A stretch of 38,384 bases of DNA from Candidatus Kaiserbacteria bacterium RIFCSPLOWO2_01_FULL_50_24 (GCA_001783335.1 MFLU01000003.1:1-38384), one strand, 5' to 3'. Positions 15,053-22,166 are shown, counted from the first letter of the stretch. The notes: generated by a model not told the origin, from the sequence alone. A program made the numbers and translations.

Positions 15053-15316
15053 TCACGTCGCGTGAGTATATGCTCTGATCTCGCGGAGTACGATGGCGCG
15101 TATATCGGCGTATTGGAGTGATGGCCAGTCGCCGTCGCCATCCTTCGTTGTAATAAGCTGGCGAAACAAGAGATTCCATCCCTCCCCGAATGCGATGCAT
15201 GAAAGTTCTGACTTGCATCCTGGTGTGGGAACAATATCGTATTCGCGACGATACTGATGGACAAAGTCCTCAATTTCCTTCATTTCCCGTTTTTCAATCG
15301 TTGCTCGTTTGCTCAT
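15053..15316 (-). CDS. Small hypothetical protein
   Basis: An 87-residue soluble protein I do not recognise. It starts with a charged helix (MSKRATIEKREMKEIEDFVHQ region), has two Cys (residues 34 and 40) and a Trp-containing middle (GEGWNLLFRQL). It is judged real because GGGAG lies 7-8 nt before the ATG and an intrinsic terminator follows the stop codon. It sits between the FtsQ-like gene and dus, convergent with the former. No function can be assigned. Confidence 0.65.
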   Translation of the reverse strand: MSKRATIEKREMKEIEDFVHQYRREYDIVPTPGCKSELSCIAFGEGWNLLFRQLITTKDGDGDWPSLQYADIRAIVLREIRAYTHAT

Positions 15317-15392
15317 ATTTTCACTCCCATGACGGATTGAAACCCAGGTTGCAAAGAATCGGCCGAAGCCGAAACTTACACTACAACCGCTG

Positions 15393-15421
15393 TTGACTAC
15401 AATACAAAGTTTTCATACACT
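15393..15421 (+). promoter_or_regulatory. Promoter of dus
   Basis: TTGACT (15393-15398), an exact 17-nt spacer and TACACT (15416-15421) end 6 nt before the dus ATG. This is the best sigma-70-type promoter match in the window and predicts a leaderless message. Confidence 0.65.
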
Positions 15422-15427
15422 TGTCAA

Positions 15428-16522
15428 ATGAACGGATTTTGGAGCAACTTGCCGAAGCCTTTTTTTGCACTCGCACCATTAGAAGACGTCACAGACGCCG
15501 CATTTCGGCGTTTAATCGCCAAATACTCGAAATACGGCGGTGTTGAGGTAGTGAATAAAGAAGGGAAATTTACCCACCCACATGCAACGCTTGTGGGTGG
15601 GCCGGATGTTATGTTCACCGAATTCACATCGGCGGATGGTTTGTTGTTTGCGGAAGGGAACGGAAGAAAGAAACTGCTCAAAAAACTTCTTTATTCCGAA
15701 AGCGAGCGGCCGATTGTGGCGCAGTTATTCTCTGCCGTGCCGGAGCGGATGGAAGCCGCCGCGCGAATAGCGGCAGAGCTTGGCTTTGACGGTATAGACA
15801 TCAACATGGGATGCCCCGATAGGGCAGTGGAGCGCGGCGGCTGTGGCGCCGCGCTCATAAAAAACCCCGCGCTCGCGCGAGAGCTCATACGCGCCGCCAA
15901 ACGAGGTGTACACGATGTTCGGTTTCGTAAACCGAACATTCCCATATCTGTCCCATATCGACTTACGAAGTCGATAGAACCGGCGGTGTCGATTAAAACG
16001 CGGATAGGATACGACAAAGATGAATTGGACACGTGGCTTCCGGAATTGCTCGCGGAAGAGCCGGCGGCCGTAACTCTCCACGCGCGCACTCGCAAAGAAA
16101 TGTCCAATGTTCCTGCGCGCTGGAATACCGTTCTACGTGCCGTAAAAATCCGTGACGCACTTCACTCCAAAACGCTCATAGTTGGAAACGGTGACGTAAA
16201 AGATTTGGACGACGCGCGCGCGAAAGCGGAAGAAAACGAATGTGACGGCATCATGCTCGGTCGCGCGATTTTCGGCAACCCATCCCTATTCTCTAATTCG
16301 TACGAATTAGAGAATAGGAAGGAAGCAAAAGTGAAAACACTCGTAGAACACTTGACGCTTTTTGACGAACTTCTTTCCGATGCAGTCAGCTTCTCCGTCA
16401 TGAAGCGGCATTTTGCCTCGTATATCTCCGGCTGGGTCGGCGCGAAACAATTGCGCATGAAGCTGATGAGCGCTGAAAGTGTGCATGAAGCACACACATT
16501 GCTTCGCGAGGTGCTTGCGTGA
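15428..16522 (+). CDS. dus: tRNA-dihydrouridine synthase
   Basis: A flavoenzyme reducing specific uridines of tRNA to dihydrouridine. The 364-residue TIM-barrel protein shows FALAPLEDVTDAAFRRL at 13-29, VAQLFSA at 97-103, DGIDINMGCPDRAV (catalytic Cys129) at 121-134, AVSIKTRIGYD at 186-196, TLHART near 220, GNGDVKDLDDA and GIMLGRAIFGNP. Between AKRG (157-160) and AVSIKTR the family is normally short. Here about 25 extra residues are encoded by two palindromes, and a 34-bp palindrome encodes SLFSNSYELENR-like sequence around residues 286-297. These look like in-frame insertions outside the catalytic core, so the enzyme is probably active. Confidence 0.94.
   Translation: MNGFWSNLPKPFFALAPLEDVTDAAFRRLIAKYSKYGGVEVVNKEGKFTHPHATLVGGPDVMFTEFTSADGLLFAEGNGRKKLLKKLLYSESERPIVAQLFSAVPERMEAAARIAAELGFDGIDINMGCPDRAVERGGCGAALIKNPALARELIRAAKRGVHDVRFRKPNIPISVPYRLTKSIEPAVSIKTRIGYDKDELDTWLPELLAEEPAAVTLHARTRKEMSNVPARWNTVLRAVKIRDALHSKTLIVGNGDVKDLDDARAKAEENECDGIMLGRAIFGNPSLFSNSYELENRKEAKVKTLVEHLTLFDELLSDAVSFSVMKRHFASYISGWVGAKQLRMKLMSAESVHEAHTLLREVLA
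15915..15939. repeat. Palindrome 1 inside dus
   Basis: An 11-bp perfect stem (ATGTTCGGTTT) with a CGT loop, in frame at residues 163-171. Confidence 0.85.
15956..15976. repeat. Palindrome 2 inside dus
   Basis: A 9-bp perfect stem (TATCGACTT) with an ACG loop, the reverse complement of the CGT-loop type. It lies 16 nt after palindrome 1. Confidence 0.85.
16285..16318. repeat. 34-bp perfect palindrome inside dus
   Basis: Two 17-base halves (first half begins CCTATTCTCTAATTCG) are exact complements with no spacer, centred on CGTACG. It lies in frame after GRAIFGNP, around residues 286-297. Confidence 0.9.
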
Positions 16523-16556
16523 TATCGCATGTAGCGGCAAACGCGGCGCTTTTTGT

Positions 16557-16562
16557 TATAAT
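16557..16562 (+). promoter_or_regulatory. -10 element of dnaX
   Basis: TATAAT matches the consensus exactly and ends 6 nt before the dnaX ATG. No Shine-Dalgarno is present. Confidence 0.55.
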
Positions 16563-16568
16563 CCTGTG

Positions 16569-17621
16569 ATGCTGCACAAAAACGCTCCTCAAACCGTTCT
16601 CTATCGCACTCACCGCCCGAAGTCGTTCAAAGACGTGCGCGGGCAGGACCATGTGGTCGGTGTGTTGGAAGCGGCTATAAAAAACGGTCGCATATCGCAC
16701 GCATATCTTTTTGCCGGAGGGCGTGGGACGGGGAAGACTACGTTCGCACGCATTTTAGCCGGGCTTCTCAAGGTATCCGACAAAGACCTCTATGAAATAG
16801 ATGCGGCGTCCCGCACGGGCGTGGATGACATTCGCGAGCTTCGCGAGGGTGTGTATGTTGCGCCGTTTGATTCACCATATAAATGTTACATCATTGACGA
16901 AGCACACATGCTTTCCAAGCAAGCATGGAATGCATTTTTAAAAACACTGGAAGAACCGCCAGCGCATGTAGTGTTTATCCTTGCGACGACGGAGCTTGAT
17001 AAAGTGCCGGACACTATTCAATCACGCTGTCAGGTGTTTCGTTTCAAACAACCGTCGCGCGAGGTGCTTGCGGACGTGGTATCGGATGTTGCGAAAAAAG
17101 AGAAATATACTCTTGAGCGCTCGGCAGCGGAGCTCGTGGCGCTTCTTGCCGAAGGGTCGTTTCGCGACGCGCTCTCAATTCTTGAAAAAGCTCTCTCCGT
17201 TTCTAAGGACAAGAAAATAAGCGTTGCAGAAATTGAGCGTGCAAGCGGCGCGCCCAAAGGCGAGATTGTGCGCGAACTTGTGGAGGGTCTAGCGTCGCGT
17301 GACGCGAAGTGCGCGCTTTCCGCTGTGCACAAAGCGGTTTTGGAACACACAGACCCGCGTGTCCTCGCGAAACTTCTAATTCACCGCATGCGCGTGGTTC
17401 TTCTTCTTCGCTTTGCGCCCGATCTTGCCGCCGAACTTTCAAAAGAAATGACGGAAGCCGATAAGGCGCTCGCGCGCGATGTTGCAAAAAATCCAGGCGT
17501 TACTTCAGACACGTTGAAACTTTTGCTTGAGGCGTACTCAACAATGGCCTACGCCGCCGTGCCGCATCTTCCTCTTGAGCTTGCTATTATAGACATATGC
17601 AAAGATGAGAAAAATAAATAA
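16569..17621 (+). CDS. dnaX: DNA polymerase III clamp-loader subunit (DnaX), lacking the zinc module
   Basis: The AAA+ clamp-loader ATPase that loads the sliding clamp. The 350-residue product has VLYRTHRPKSFKDVRGQ, the P-loop GGRGTGKT (50-57), EIDAASRTGVDDIREL (76-91), Walker B CYIIDEAH (106-113), LKTLEEPP and the SRC finger QSRCQVF. In most DnaX proteins a four-Cys zinc module of about 30 residues lies between the P-loop helix and EIDAAS. Here it is replaced by LAGLLKVSDKDLY with no Cys. The length corresponds to a gamma-like short form without the tau polymerase-binding tail. The start at 16569 was chosen because TATAAT is 6 nt upstream and conserved sequence begins there. Confidence 0.93.
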   Translation: MLHKNAPQTVLYRTHRPKSFKDVRGQDHVVGVLEAAIKNGRISHAYLFAGGRGTGKTTFARILAGLLKVSDKDLYEIDAASRTGVDDIRELREGVYVAPFDSPYKCYIIDEAHMLSKQAWNAFLKTLEEPPAHVVFILATTELDKVPDTIQSRCQVFRFKQPSREVLADVVSDVAKKEKYTLERSAAELVALLAEGSFRDALSILEKALSVSKDKKISVAEIERASGAPKGEIVRELVEGLASRDAKCALSAVHKAVLEHTDPRVLAKLLIHRMRVVLLLRFAPDLAAELSKEMTEADKALARDVAKNPGVTSDTLKLLLEAYSTMAYAAVPHLPLELAIIDICKDEKNK

Positions 17622-17645
17622 TACGAAGATCCGTGCTGTTATTGC

Positions 17646-17675
17646 TATTTATTAATTCAATTGAATTAACAAATA
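17646..17675. repeat. 30-bp palindrome downstream of arsR (one mismatch)
   Basis: The core TTAATTCAATTGAATTAA is flanked by TATTTA and CAAATA. It is almost identical to the perfect palindrome upstream of arsR. It lies between the convergent dnaX and arsR genes and could be a second operator, a terminator, or the other end of an element. Confidence 0.75.
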
Positions 17676-17695
17676 AGAGTAAGAGAGTATGTGTC

Positions 17696-17977
17696 TCATC
17701 GAACTACCTTGATGGTTGTGTCAAGAATCGGATGTCGTTTTTTGGAAATAGAATAATACACCGTAGTGTTTACTTGTTCGCTCTCAACGAGGTCGGCGTT
17801 GGCAAGCGTGCGCAGGTGGCGCGATGTTGCTGCGAAGGAAAGGTGAATTTGGTCAGCGACGCTCCCCACATCCGCTCGGCCTTTTCTTGTCAGAAGTGCG
17901 AGTATCGCAAGACGTCGGCGATTCGCCATTGCCTTTAAGACAAGCTCTGTCGCTACTATGTTATTACTGTGTGTCAT
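17696..17977 (-). CDS. ArsR-family transcriptional repressor
   Basis: A 93-residue winged-helix repressor. The helix-turn-helix lies in DVGSVADQIHLSFAATSRHLRTLANADLVES (about 36-66, read in parts) and the wing in VNTTVYYSIS. SRHL is the usual recognition-helix signature of ArsR proteins. The classical metal ligands (ELCVCDL in helix 3, or C-terminal His) are absent, so the signal is unknown. A perfect 30-bp palindrome 13 nt upstream of the start is the obvious operator, implying autoregulation. No effector gene is transcribed with it; tRNA-Gln lies on the other side of the operator. Confidence 0.88.
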   Translation of the reverse strand: MTHSNNIVATELVLKAMANRRRLAILALLTRKGRADVGSVADQIHLSFAATSRHLRTLANADLVESEQVNTTVYYSISKKRHPILDTTIKVVR

Positions 17978-17990
17978 AGTTTTTCACCAT

Positions 17991-18020
17991 TATTTGCTAA
18001 TTCAATTGAATTAGCAAATA
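17991..18020. promoter_or_regulatory. Perfect 30-bp palindrome, likely ArsR operator
   Basis: TATTTGCTAATTCAA followed by its exact complement. It sits 13 nt upstream of the arsR start codon. A near copy (17646-17675) lies just after the gene. Confidence 0.7.
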
Positions 18021-18072
18021 CAAACGTGGATGTTTTGTGGTATAGTAGCTCGGTATATTTGTAGTTATTCAT

Positions 18073-18146
18073 TGGGGGATCGTCTAACGGTAGGACAGCT
18101 GCCTTTGAAGCAGTGAATCTAGGTCCGACTCCTAGTCCCCCAGCCA
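18073..18146 (+). tRNA. tRNA-Gln (TTG anticodon)
   Basis: The acceptor TGGGGGA pairs with TCCCCCA. The anticodon stem CTGC/GCAG encloses CTTTGAA, giving TTG (reads CAA/CAG). The T-arm CTAGGTCCGACTCCTAG has an unusual TCCGACT loop instead of TTCRANT. Discriminator G is followed by encoded CCA (18144-18146). A TATAGT hexamer at 18041-18046 may be its -10. Confidence 0.93.
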
Positions 18147-18150
18147 GTAG

Positions 18151-18181
18151 AAAATCTTAGCGCGTCGCGCTTCAGATTTTT
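18151..18181 (+). terminator. Terminator after tRNA-Gln
   Basis: The outer stem AAAATCT/AGATTTT and inner GCGCG/CGCGC form a hairpin starting 5 nt after the tRNA, with a short T-run. Confidence 0.65.
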
Positions 18182-18219
18182 CACTGATCCTGAGGCGCTT
18201 GCGCCGAAGGGCAAATCCG

Positions 18220-18257
18220 AGCGTCGAGCGAGGAAGTACTGAGGCCAGCAGGCCGAA
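18220..18257. repeat. 38-nt dispersed repeat, intergenic copy
   Basis: It starts AGCGTCGAGCGAGGAAGTAC and ends GGCCAGCAGGCCGAA. All 38 nt recur exactly at 30598-30635 inside the glutamate dehydrogenase gene. Confidence 0.92.
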
Positions 18258-18273
18258 CGTTAAGGAACTAGTT

Positions 18274-18513
18274 ATGTATTTCGTTTACATATTGCATTGT
18301 AGTGACGGGACTCTTTACACCGGCGTGACCAACGACCTTAAACGCCGATTTGAGCAACATAAAAAAGGAACTGGCGGGAGCTATACAAGATCACGAACTG
18401 TTGAGCGCATCGTATATTCGGAAGAGGCACATGGCCGTGGCGCCGCTCTAAAGCGCGAGGTGGAGATAAAAAGATTGACACGACAAAAGAAGTTGAGTTT
18501 GATAAAATTTTGA
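18274..18513 (+). CDS. GIY-YIG domain protein
   Basis: A 79-residue single-domain protein with the GIY-YIG nuclease core: YFVYILHCSDGTLYTGVTNDLKRRFEQHKKG. The motif reads VYI...YTG, followed by the conserved Arg (LKRR) and a Glu in the ALKREVEIKRL helix. It matches the YhbQ/UPF0213 family of small GIY-YIG proteins in length. The start at 18274 is preceded by AAGGA. The longer open frame would read through the 38-nt repeat and is unlikely. The cellular role of this family is poorly defined, with DNA-repair-like activity reported for some members. Confidence 0.88.
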   Translation: MYFVYILHCSDGTLYTGVTNDLKRRFEQHKKGTGGSYTRSRTVERIVYSEEAHGRGAALKREVEIKRLTRQKKLSLIKF

Positions 18514-18554
18514 CTAACGAGACAAATTCGGAGTCCGAGGAGCGTCTGAATTGT

Positions 18555-18725
18555 ATGATAAGAATTATGGGGAAAACACATCTTATCTTAGGAGCATTAT
18601 TTGCGGGATTTGTTTTTGCTTCAGGGGTATATTTTTTATTCGGCCAAATAGGTTTTGGAATATTTTTATTCTTATATTTTTTCCTATTTGTACCTTGGTT
18701 GAGGAAAAAATTTCCCGCCCGATAA
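18555..18725 (+). CDS. Small two-helix membrane protein
   Basis: A 56-residue hydrophobic protein with two predicted membrane helices (THLILGALFAGFVFASGVYF and GFGIFLFLYFFLFVPWL) and a basic C-terminus (RKKFPAR). The start at 18555 is preceded by GAGGAG about 11 nt upstream. A TTG start at 18510 overlapping the GIY-YIG stop codon is possible but adds a polar tail. No family is recognised. Confidence 0.5.
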   Translation: MIRIMGKTHLILGALFAGFVFASGVYFLFGQIGFGIFLFLYFFLFVPWLRKKFPAR

Positions 18726-18809
18726 CGTTCCAACATCGTCCAAGACAGCTAGCCAACAAGTATAAGAGTGAAAGGTTGCCTCGGTGCTTATCAGAAAAAC
18801 AAGATAATT

Positions 18810-19181
18810 ATGACAACAAAAAAATTACGACAAATCTTTGACCGCACTAATGGGCATTGCCACTTTTGTGGCGATAAGTTAGTTTTTGAGAAATATGGGC
18901 TAAGAAAGGACGAGAATGAAACATGGGAAGCTGACCACATAATTCAGAAAGGAAAGGGCGGCTCTCACAATCCAGACAACCGTTTGTCGGCCTGCTATAG
19001 ATGTAATCGGCTTAGATGGCATCGCAAAGGTAAAAACATAAGGAACTTGTTATTGTTGGGTCTTATCGCCAAAGACGAGATAGAGCATAAATCTGAACTC
19101 GGGAAAGCCATCGTGAAATTAAAGAATAAAAGACAAAATGCCAACAAAAAGAGGCGTAGAAATCTGTCAAAAGTTTTTTAA
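18810..19181 (+). CDS. HNH endonuclease
   Basis: A 123-residue HNH-type nuclease: CHFCGDKL (first zinc knuckle), EADHIIQKGKGGSHNPDNRLSACYRCNR (ADHI, central Asn and second CxxC, read in parts). The catalytic His is in ADHI. A basic C-terminal tail (KNKRQNANKKRRRN) probably binds nucleic acid. Stand-alone HNH proteins of this size are often homing- or restriction-related. Base composition is lower in GC than the neighbours, and it sits in a cluster of small accessory genes (GIY-YIG, NUDIX), which hints at acquisition by transfer. Confidence 0.85.
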   Translation: MTTKKLRQIFDRTNGHCHFCGDKLVFEKYGLRKDENETWEADHIIQKGKGGSHNPDNRLSACYRCNRLRWHRKGKNIRNLLLLGLIAKDEIEHKSELGKAIVKLKNKRQNANKKRRRNLSKVF

Positions 19182-19198
19182 ATTTTTATTATTCCTAT

Positions 19199-19642
19199 AT
19201 GGCAGAAAAGAGAGTTGGGGCGGGGTTTGGTGTCATTCTTGAGAAGGACGGAAAAATCCTTCTTGGTATGCGCCACCCCGATCCAGACAAAGCCGACTCT
19301 GCATTTCGGAGTGCCGGAGAGTGGTGTTTGCCGGGAGGAAAATTAGATTGGGGAGAGTCGCTTGAAGATGGAGCAATCAGGGAAGTTAAGGAAGAAACTG
19401 GCATTGTGATAAAAAATCCGAAAGTAATCTCTGTGCATAATTGTAGAAATGAGCATGCACATTTTATGACCGTTGGTCTTGTGGCCAGCGAGTGGGAAGG
19501 AGAGGCATCGGTGATGGAGCCTGACGAAATCGTACAGTGGGAATGGTTCAACCTAAACGATTTGCCACAGCCGCGATATTTTCCGAGTTTTGAAGTTATA
19601 GAGAACTACCTCCAAAATAAATTCTATATTCAAAGGTCGTAG
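19199..19642 (+). CDS. NUDIX hydrolase
   Basis: A 147-residue enzyme hydrolysing a nucleoside diphosphate linked to another moiety. The NUDIX box is complete: GKLDWGESLEDGAIREVKEETGI fits Gx5Ex7REUxEExGU (residues about 49-71, read in parts). Upstream VGAGFGVILEKDGKILLG and downstream EIVQWEWFNLNDLP are typical of the MutT/NudG-like group, so nucleotide-pool sanitation is plausible, but the substrate cannot be read from sequence. TATTAT ends 6 nt before the ATG, suggesting a leaderless message. Confidence 0.93.
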   Translation: MAEKRVGAGFGVILEKDGKILLGMRHPDPDKADSAFRSAGEWCLPGGKLDWGESLEDGAIREVKEETGIVIKNPKVISVHNCRNEHAHFMTVGLVASEWEGEASVMEPDEIVQWEWFNLNDLPQPRYFPSFEVIENYLQNKFYIQRS

Positions 19643-19705
19643 GCGTGGTTGGGCATGAAGACGGGCATCTCGCTTCTTTTGATATGGGATGTATAATGTA
19701 GCGAT

Positions 19706-19822
19706 ATGGGAGAAAGAGGAACTCACGGGGTTCGTATAAAGAAAAAGTCGCGCTCGCGGAAGACCGCGAAGCGTCTTGAGGCGAAGCGGCTCATGCTTAT
19801 CGCAAAAAAGGAAAGGCGGTAG
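19706..19822 (+). CDS. 38-residue basic peptide
   Basis: A tiny Lys/Arg-rich protein (about half the residues are basic: KKKSRSRKTAKRLEAKRL) with no Cys or membrane helix. It is considered real because an exact TATAAT (19692-19697) ends 8 nt before the ATG and the gene fills the gap between NUDIX and the redox cassette. It could be a nucleic-acid- or ribosome-associated peptide. Similar tiny basic peptides are annotated near housekeeping genes in Patescibacteria, but I cannot name a family. Confidence 0.5.
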   Translation: MGERGTHGVRIKKKSRSRKTAKRLEAKRLMLIAKKERR

Positions 19823-19859
19823 TGTATAATGGCGTTAAAATACATAGGCGAGTTTTTCT

Positions 19860-19977
19860 ATGACAAAAATAGTGATACTCGGCATTGTCATTGTCATTAC
19901 TATTTTGGCGGTAGCGGGCTGGTCTATACTTTCTAAGCGAGGAAGATTCAGCGACAAACACACCAGAAACGGATGGC
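19860..19977 (+). other. Membrane-anchor fragment, out of frame with the thioredoxin gene
   Basis: From ATG 19860 the frame encodes MTKIVILGIVIVITILAVAG, a typical N-terminal membrane anchor. It then degenerates into KRGRFSDKHTRNGWHVIRRG and stops at 20039. In the +1 frame, from about 19933, the sequence reads EEDSATNTPETDGMSFGEEKD, an ordinary acidic linker running straight into the thioredoxin domain. The intact gene should therefore span 19860-20334 with one base too many near 19935-19945. This is a true frameshift, an assembly error or a programmed shift. Confidence 0.65.
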
Positions 19978-20334
19978 ATGTCATTCGGAGAGGAAAAAGA
20001 TATCGACATGGAGGAAAAGAGTGGTGTGGGTTCATATGAAGCATACGCGCCGGAAAAGTTAGCACTCGCAAACAGTGGCGATGTCGTTCTCTTTTTCCGC
20101 GCGTCGTGGTGCCCCACGTGTCGTGCGCTCGACGCGGATATAAAAGCGCACCTAAACGACATTCCGGCTGGCGTCGCCATTCTTATACTTGACTACGACA
20201 CGGAAACCACTCTTAGGCAAAAATACGGCGTAACGTATCAGCACACACTTGTGCAAGTGGACGCTGGAGGAAATCAGATTGCCAAGTGGCAGGGCTCAAT
20301 GACGCTTGCGGCACTACTTCGCGAAATACAATGA
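19978..20334 (+). CDS. Thioredoxin-domain protein (anchor in another frame)
   Basis: A 118-residue thioredoxin-fold protein with the active site FFRASWCPTCRALDADI (CPTC) and later the cis-Pro-side region TYQHTLVQVDAGGNQIAKWQG. It probably acts outside the membrane in thiol-disulfide exchange with the CcdA-like protein encoded next, whose ATG overlaps this stop codon (ATGA). ATG 19978 has no Shine-Dalgarno or promoter and lies mid-linker. The natural product most likely begins at 19860 with a membrane helix. See the fragment entry for the frameshift. Confidence 0.8.
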   Translation: MSFGEEKDIDMEEKSGVGSYEAYAPEKLALANSGDVVLFFRASWCPTCRALDADIKAHLNDIPAGVAILILDYDTETTLRQKYGVTYQHTLVQVDAGGNQIAKWQGSMTLAALLREIQ

Positions 20335-21056
20335 CGCTTCTCATCGTTTCCTTTATTGCCGGAGGATTGACGGTTCTTGCGCCGTGCATTTTACCGCTTT
20401 TGCCGGTTGTTGTCGGTTCTTCCGCGGCGGCGCGTAGTCGTACGACGCCTTACGTTGTAGTAGGCTCTCTTGCCCTTTCGGTCATTGTTTTTACCTACAT
20501 TCTCAAAGCGTCCACCGCGCTCATTATGGTGCCGCCGGAGTTTTGGACGTACCTATCCGGCGGCATTCTTATCGTTCTTGGTCTCATGCTCTTTTTCCCG
20601 GCTATATGGGAGCGCGTTCCCGGTCTTTCGCGGCTATCCGCCGGTTCAAATAAACTCGTTGGCGAAGGATACCAACGCAAAAGTTTTTGGGGAGACGTGC
20701 TGATGGGTGCCGCACTTGGTCCTGTATTTTCCACCTGTTCCCCCACGTACTTTGTCATTCTTGCATCGGTGCTTCCCGCATCGTTTGCGCTCGGGACGGC
20801 ATATATATTTTCGTACGTACTCGGTCTCTCGCTCGTACTTCTTCTCATCGGACTTCTCGGACAGCGTTTTACGGACCGGCTCGTGCGCGTATCCGACTCG
20901 CGCGGGCTTCTGAAGCGCGGCATCGGCCTCATAATCATAGTGCTCGGTGTCTTAATAGCCACAGGATACGAGAAAAAACTTGAAGTGGCGATTTTAGACA
21001 GCGGCTATTTTGATGTTACCAAGATTGAACAATTGCTTTTGAAGAAAGTACAATAG
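20331..21056 (+). CDS. CcdA/DsbD-like thiol-disulfide transmembrane protein
   Basis: A 241-residue polytopic membrane protein (about six helices) that moves reducing equivalents from cytoplasmic thioredoxin to the outside. The two hallmark Cys motifs are present: LAPCILPLLP near the start of helix 1 and FSTCSPTYF near helix 4. It starts at 20331 with a 4-base ATGA overlap with the upstream thioredoxin gene, indicating translational coupling. It is followed after 13 bp by a DipZ-like thioredoxin. Together they correspond to the CcdA and thioredoxin parts of fused DipZ-type proteins. Confidence 0.9.
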   Translation: MTLLIVSFIAGGLTVLAPCILPLLPVVVGSSAAARSRTTPYVVVGSLALSVIVFTYILKASTALIMVPPEFWTYLSGGILIVLGLMLFFPAIWERVPGLSRLSAGSNKLVGEGYQRKSFWGDVLMGAALGPVFSTCSPTYFVILASVLPASFALGTAYIFSYVLGLSLVLLLIGLLGQRFTDRLVRVSDSRGLLKRGIGLIIIVLGVLIATGYEKKLEVAILDSGYFDVTKIEQLLLKKVQ

Positions 21057-21069
21057 TGCATATGCTGAT

Positions 21070-22137
21070 ATGAAAGCGGAATATGTCATCGGCGCATTGA
21101 TTATTGCATTCGTAGCGATTGGTCTTGTGGTACTATTTAGCGCTCCACAATCACCCATGGCGGAAAAACCTATCACTAAGGCGCGCAAGGGCATTCCGTA
21201 CACGGAGATAGTGAATCCGTCCGGTTTCGTCAACACCGAAGGCATTACGATAGGGGAGTTGGTTGGCAAAAAAATCGTTTTGGTGGACTTTCTGACCTAC
21301 AGCTGCATTAACTGTCAGCGTACGTTTCCGTATTTGAACGCGTGGTACAAGAAGTATAAGGACGTCGGATTGGAAATTATCGGCATTCATACGCCGGAGT
21401 TTGCATTTGAAAAAGATATCAATAACGTGAGAACCGCAATGAAACAGTACGGCATCAAGCACCCAATTGTTTTAGACAACGACTACTCCACATGGAACGC
21501 GTACGGCAATCGTTATTGGCCTCGAAAATACTTGGTGGATATATACGGGGATGTCGTATATGACCACATTGGCGAGGGCGGTTACGAGGCGACGGAAAAA
21601 AAGATCAGAGAATTGCTCGCGGAGCGAGCGGAGGTGCTCGGTATAGAGGCAGCGGATGCGGCGGAGGAGTTCGCCGCATCCTCGGTGCCTGAAGTGAGTA
21701 GTGCTGTGCAAAGCCCGGAGACCTATTTTGGCTCACTACGTAATGAGTATCTCGCGAATGGTATGCACGGACGGAGGGGAGAGCAAACCTTTACTTTGTT
21801 GCCGAATCCGATGCGGAACGCACTCTACCTTGGCGGCGTTTGGCGCATAGAAGCCGAATATGCTGAATCGGTCTCCAACGCGTCTGTGGTGTATCGTTAT
21901 AATGCGCGTGAAGTATACATTGTCGCGGATGCGGACGCTTCGGTTGAGGTGGAGGTGTGGCAGGACGGCGTCAAAGTGGAAAGTGCGCGCGGCGCTGATG
22001 TGCGCGCGAGCGGCATGGTACTCGTGCAGGAAAGCCGACTCTACAAACTAATTCGTAATGAAGAAGCAGGAGAACATACGCTTGAACTCAAGGTAAAAGG
22101 AAAGGGTCTGCGTTTCTACGCGTTTACGTTTGGATAG
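21070..22137 (+). CDS. DipZ-like anchored thioredoxin with C-terminal beta domain
   Basis: A 355-residue protein: N-terminal membrane helix (residues 7-25), TlpA-type thioredoxin domain (about 45-190) with active site LTYSCINCQRTFP (CINC), IIGIHTPEFAFEKD and WPRKYLVDIYGDVVYDHIGEGGY (in parts), then a C-terminal beta-rich domain (about 215-355). The latter two match the second half of mycobacterial DipZ, whose C-terminal domain resembles a carbohydrate-binding module. It probably faces outside and receives electrons from the CcdA-like protein encoded upstream. Here the DipZ parts are on separate genes. Confidence 0.87.
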   Translation: MKAEYVIGALIIAFVAIGLVVLFSAPQSPMAEKPITKARKGIPYTEIVNPSGFVNTEGITIGELVGKKIVLVDFLTYSCINCQRTFPYLNAWYKKYKDVGLEIIGIHTPEFAFEKDINNVRTAMKQYGIKHPIVLDNDYSTWNAYGNRYWPRKYLVDIYGDVVYDHIGEGGYEATEKKIRELLAERAEVLGIEAADAAEEFAASSVPEVSSAVQSPETYFGSLRNEYLANGMHGRRGEQTFTLLPNPMRNALYLGGVWRIEAEYAESVSNASVVYRYNAREVYIVADADASVEVEVWQDGVKVESARGADVRASGMVLVQESRLYKLIRNEEAGEHTLELKVKGKGLRFYAFTFG

Positions 22138-22166
22138 AATCTATTTGCGTACATACTTTTGTATCA

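Noticed and set aside
18510-18554. TTG start for the small membrane protein overlapping the GIY-YIG stop codon
   Set aside because: It adds a polar segment without support. GAGGAG before ATG 18555 is a better start.
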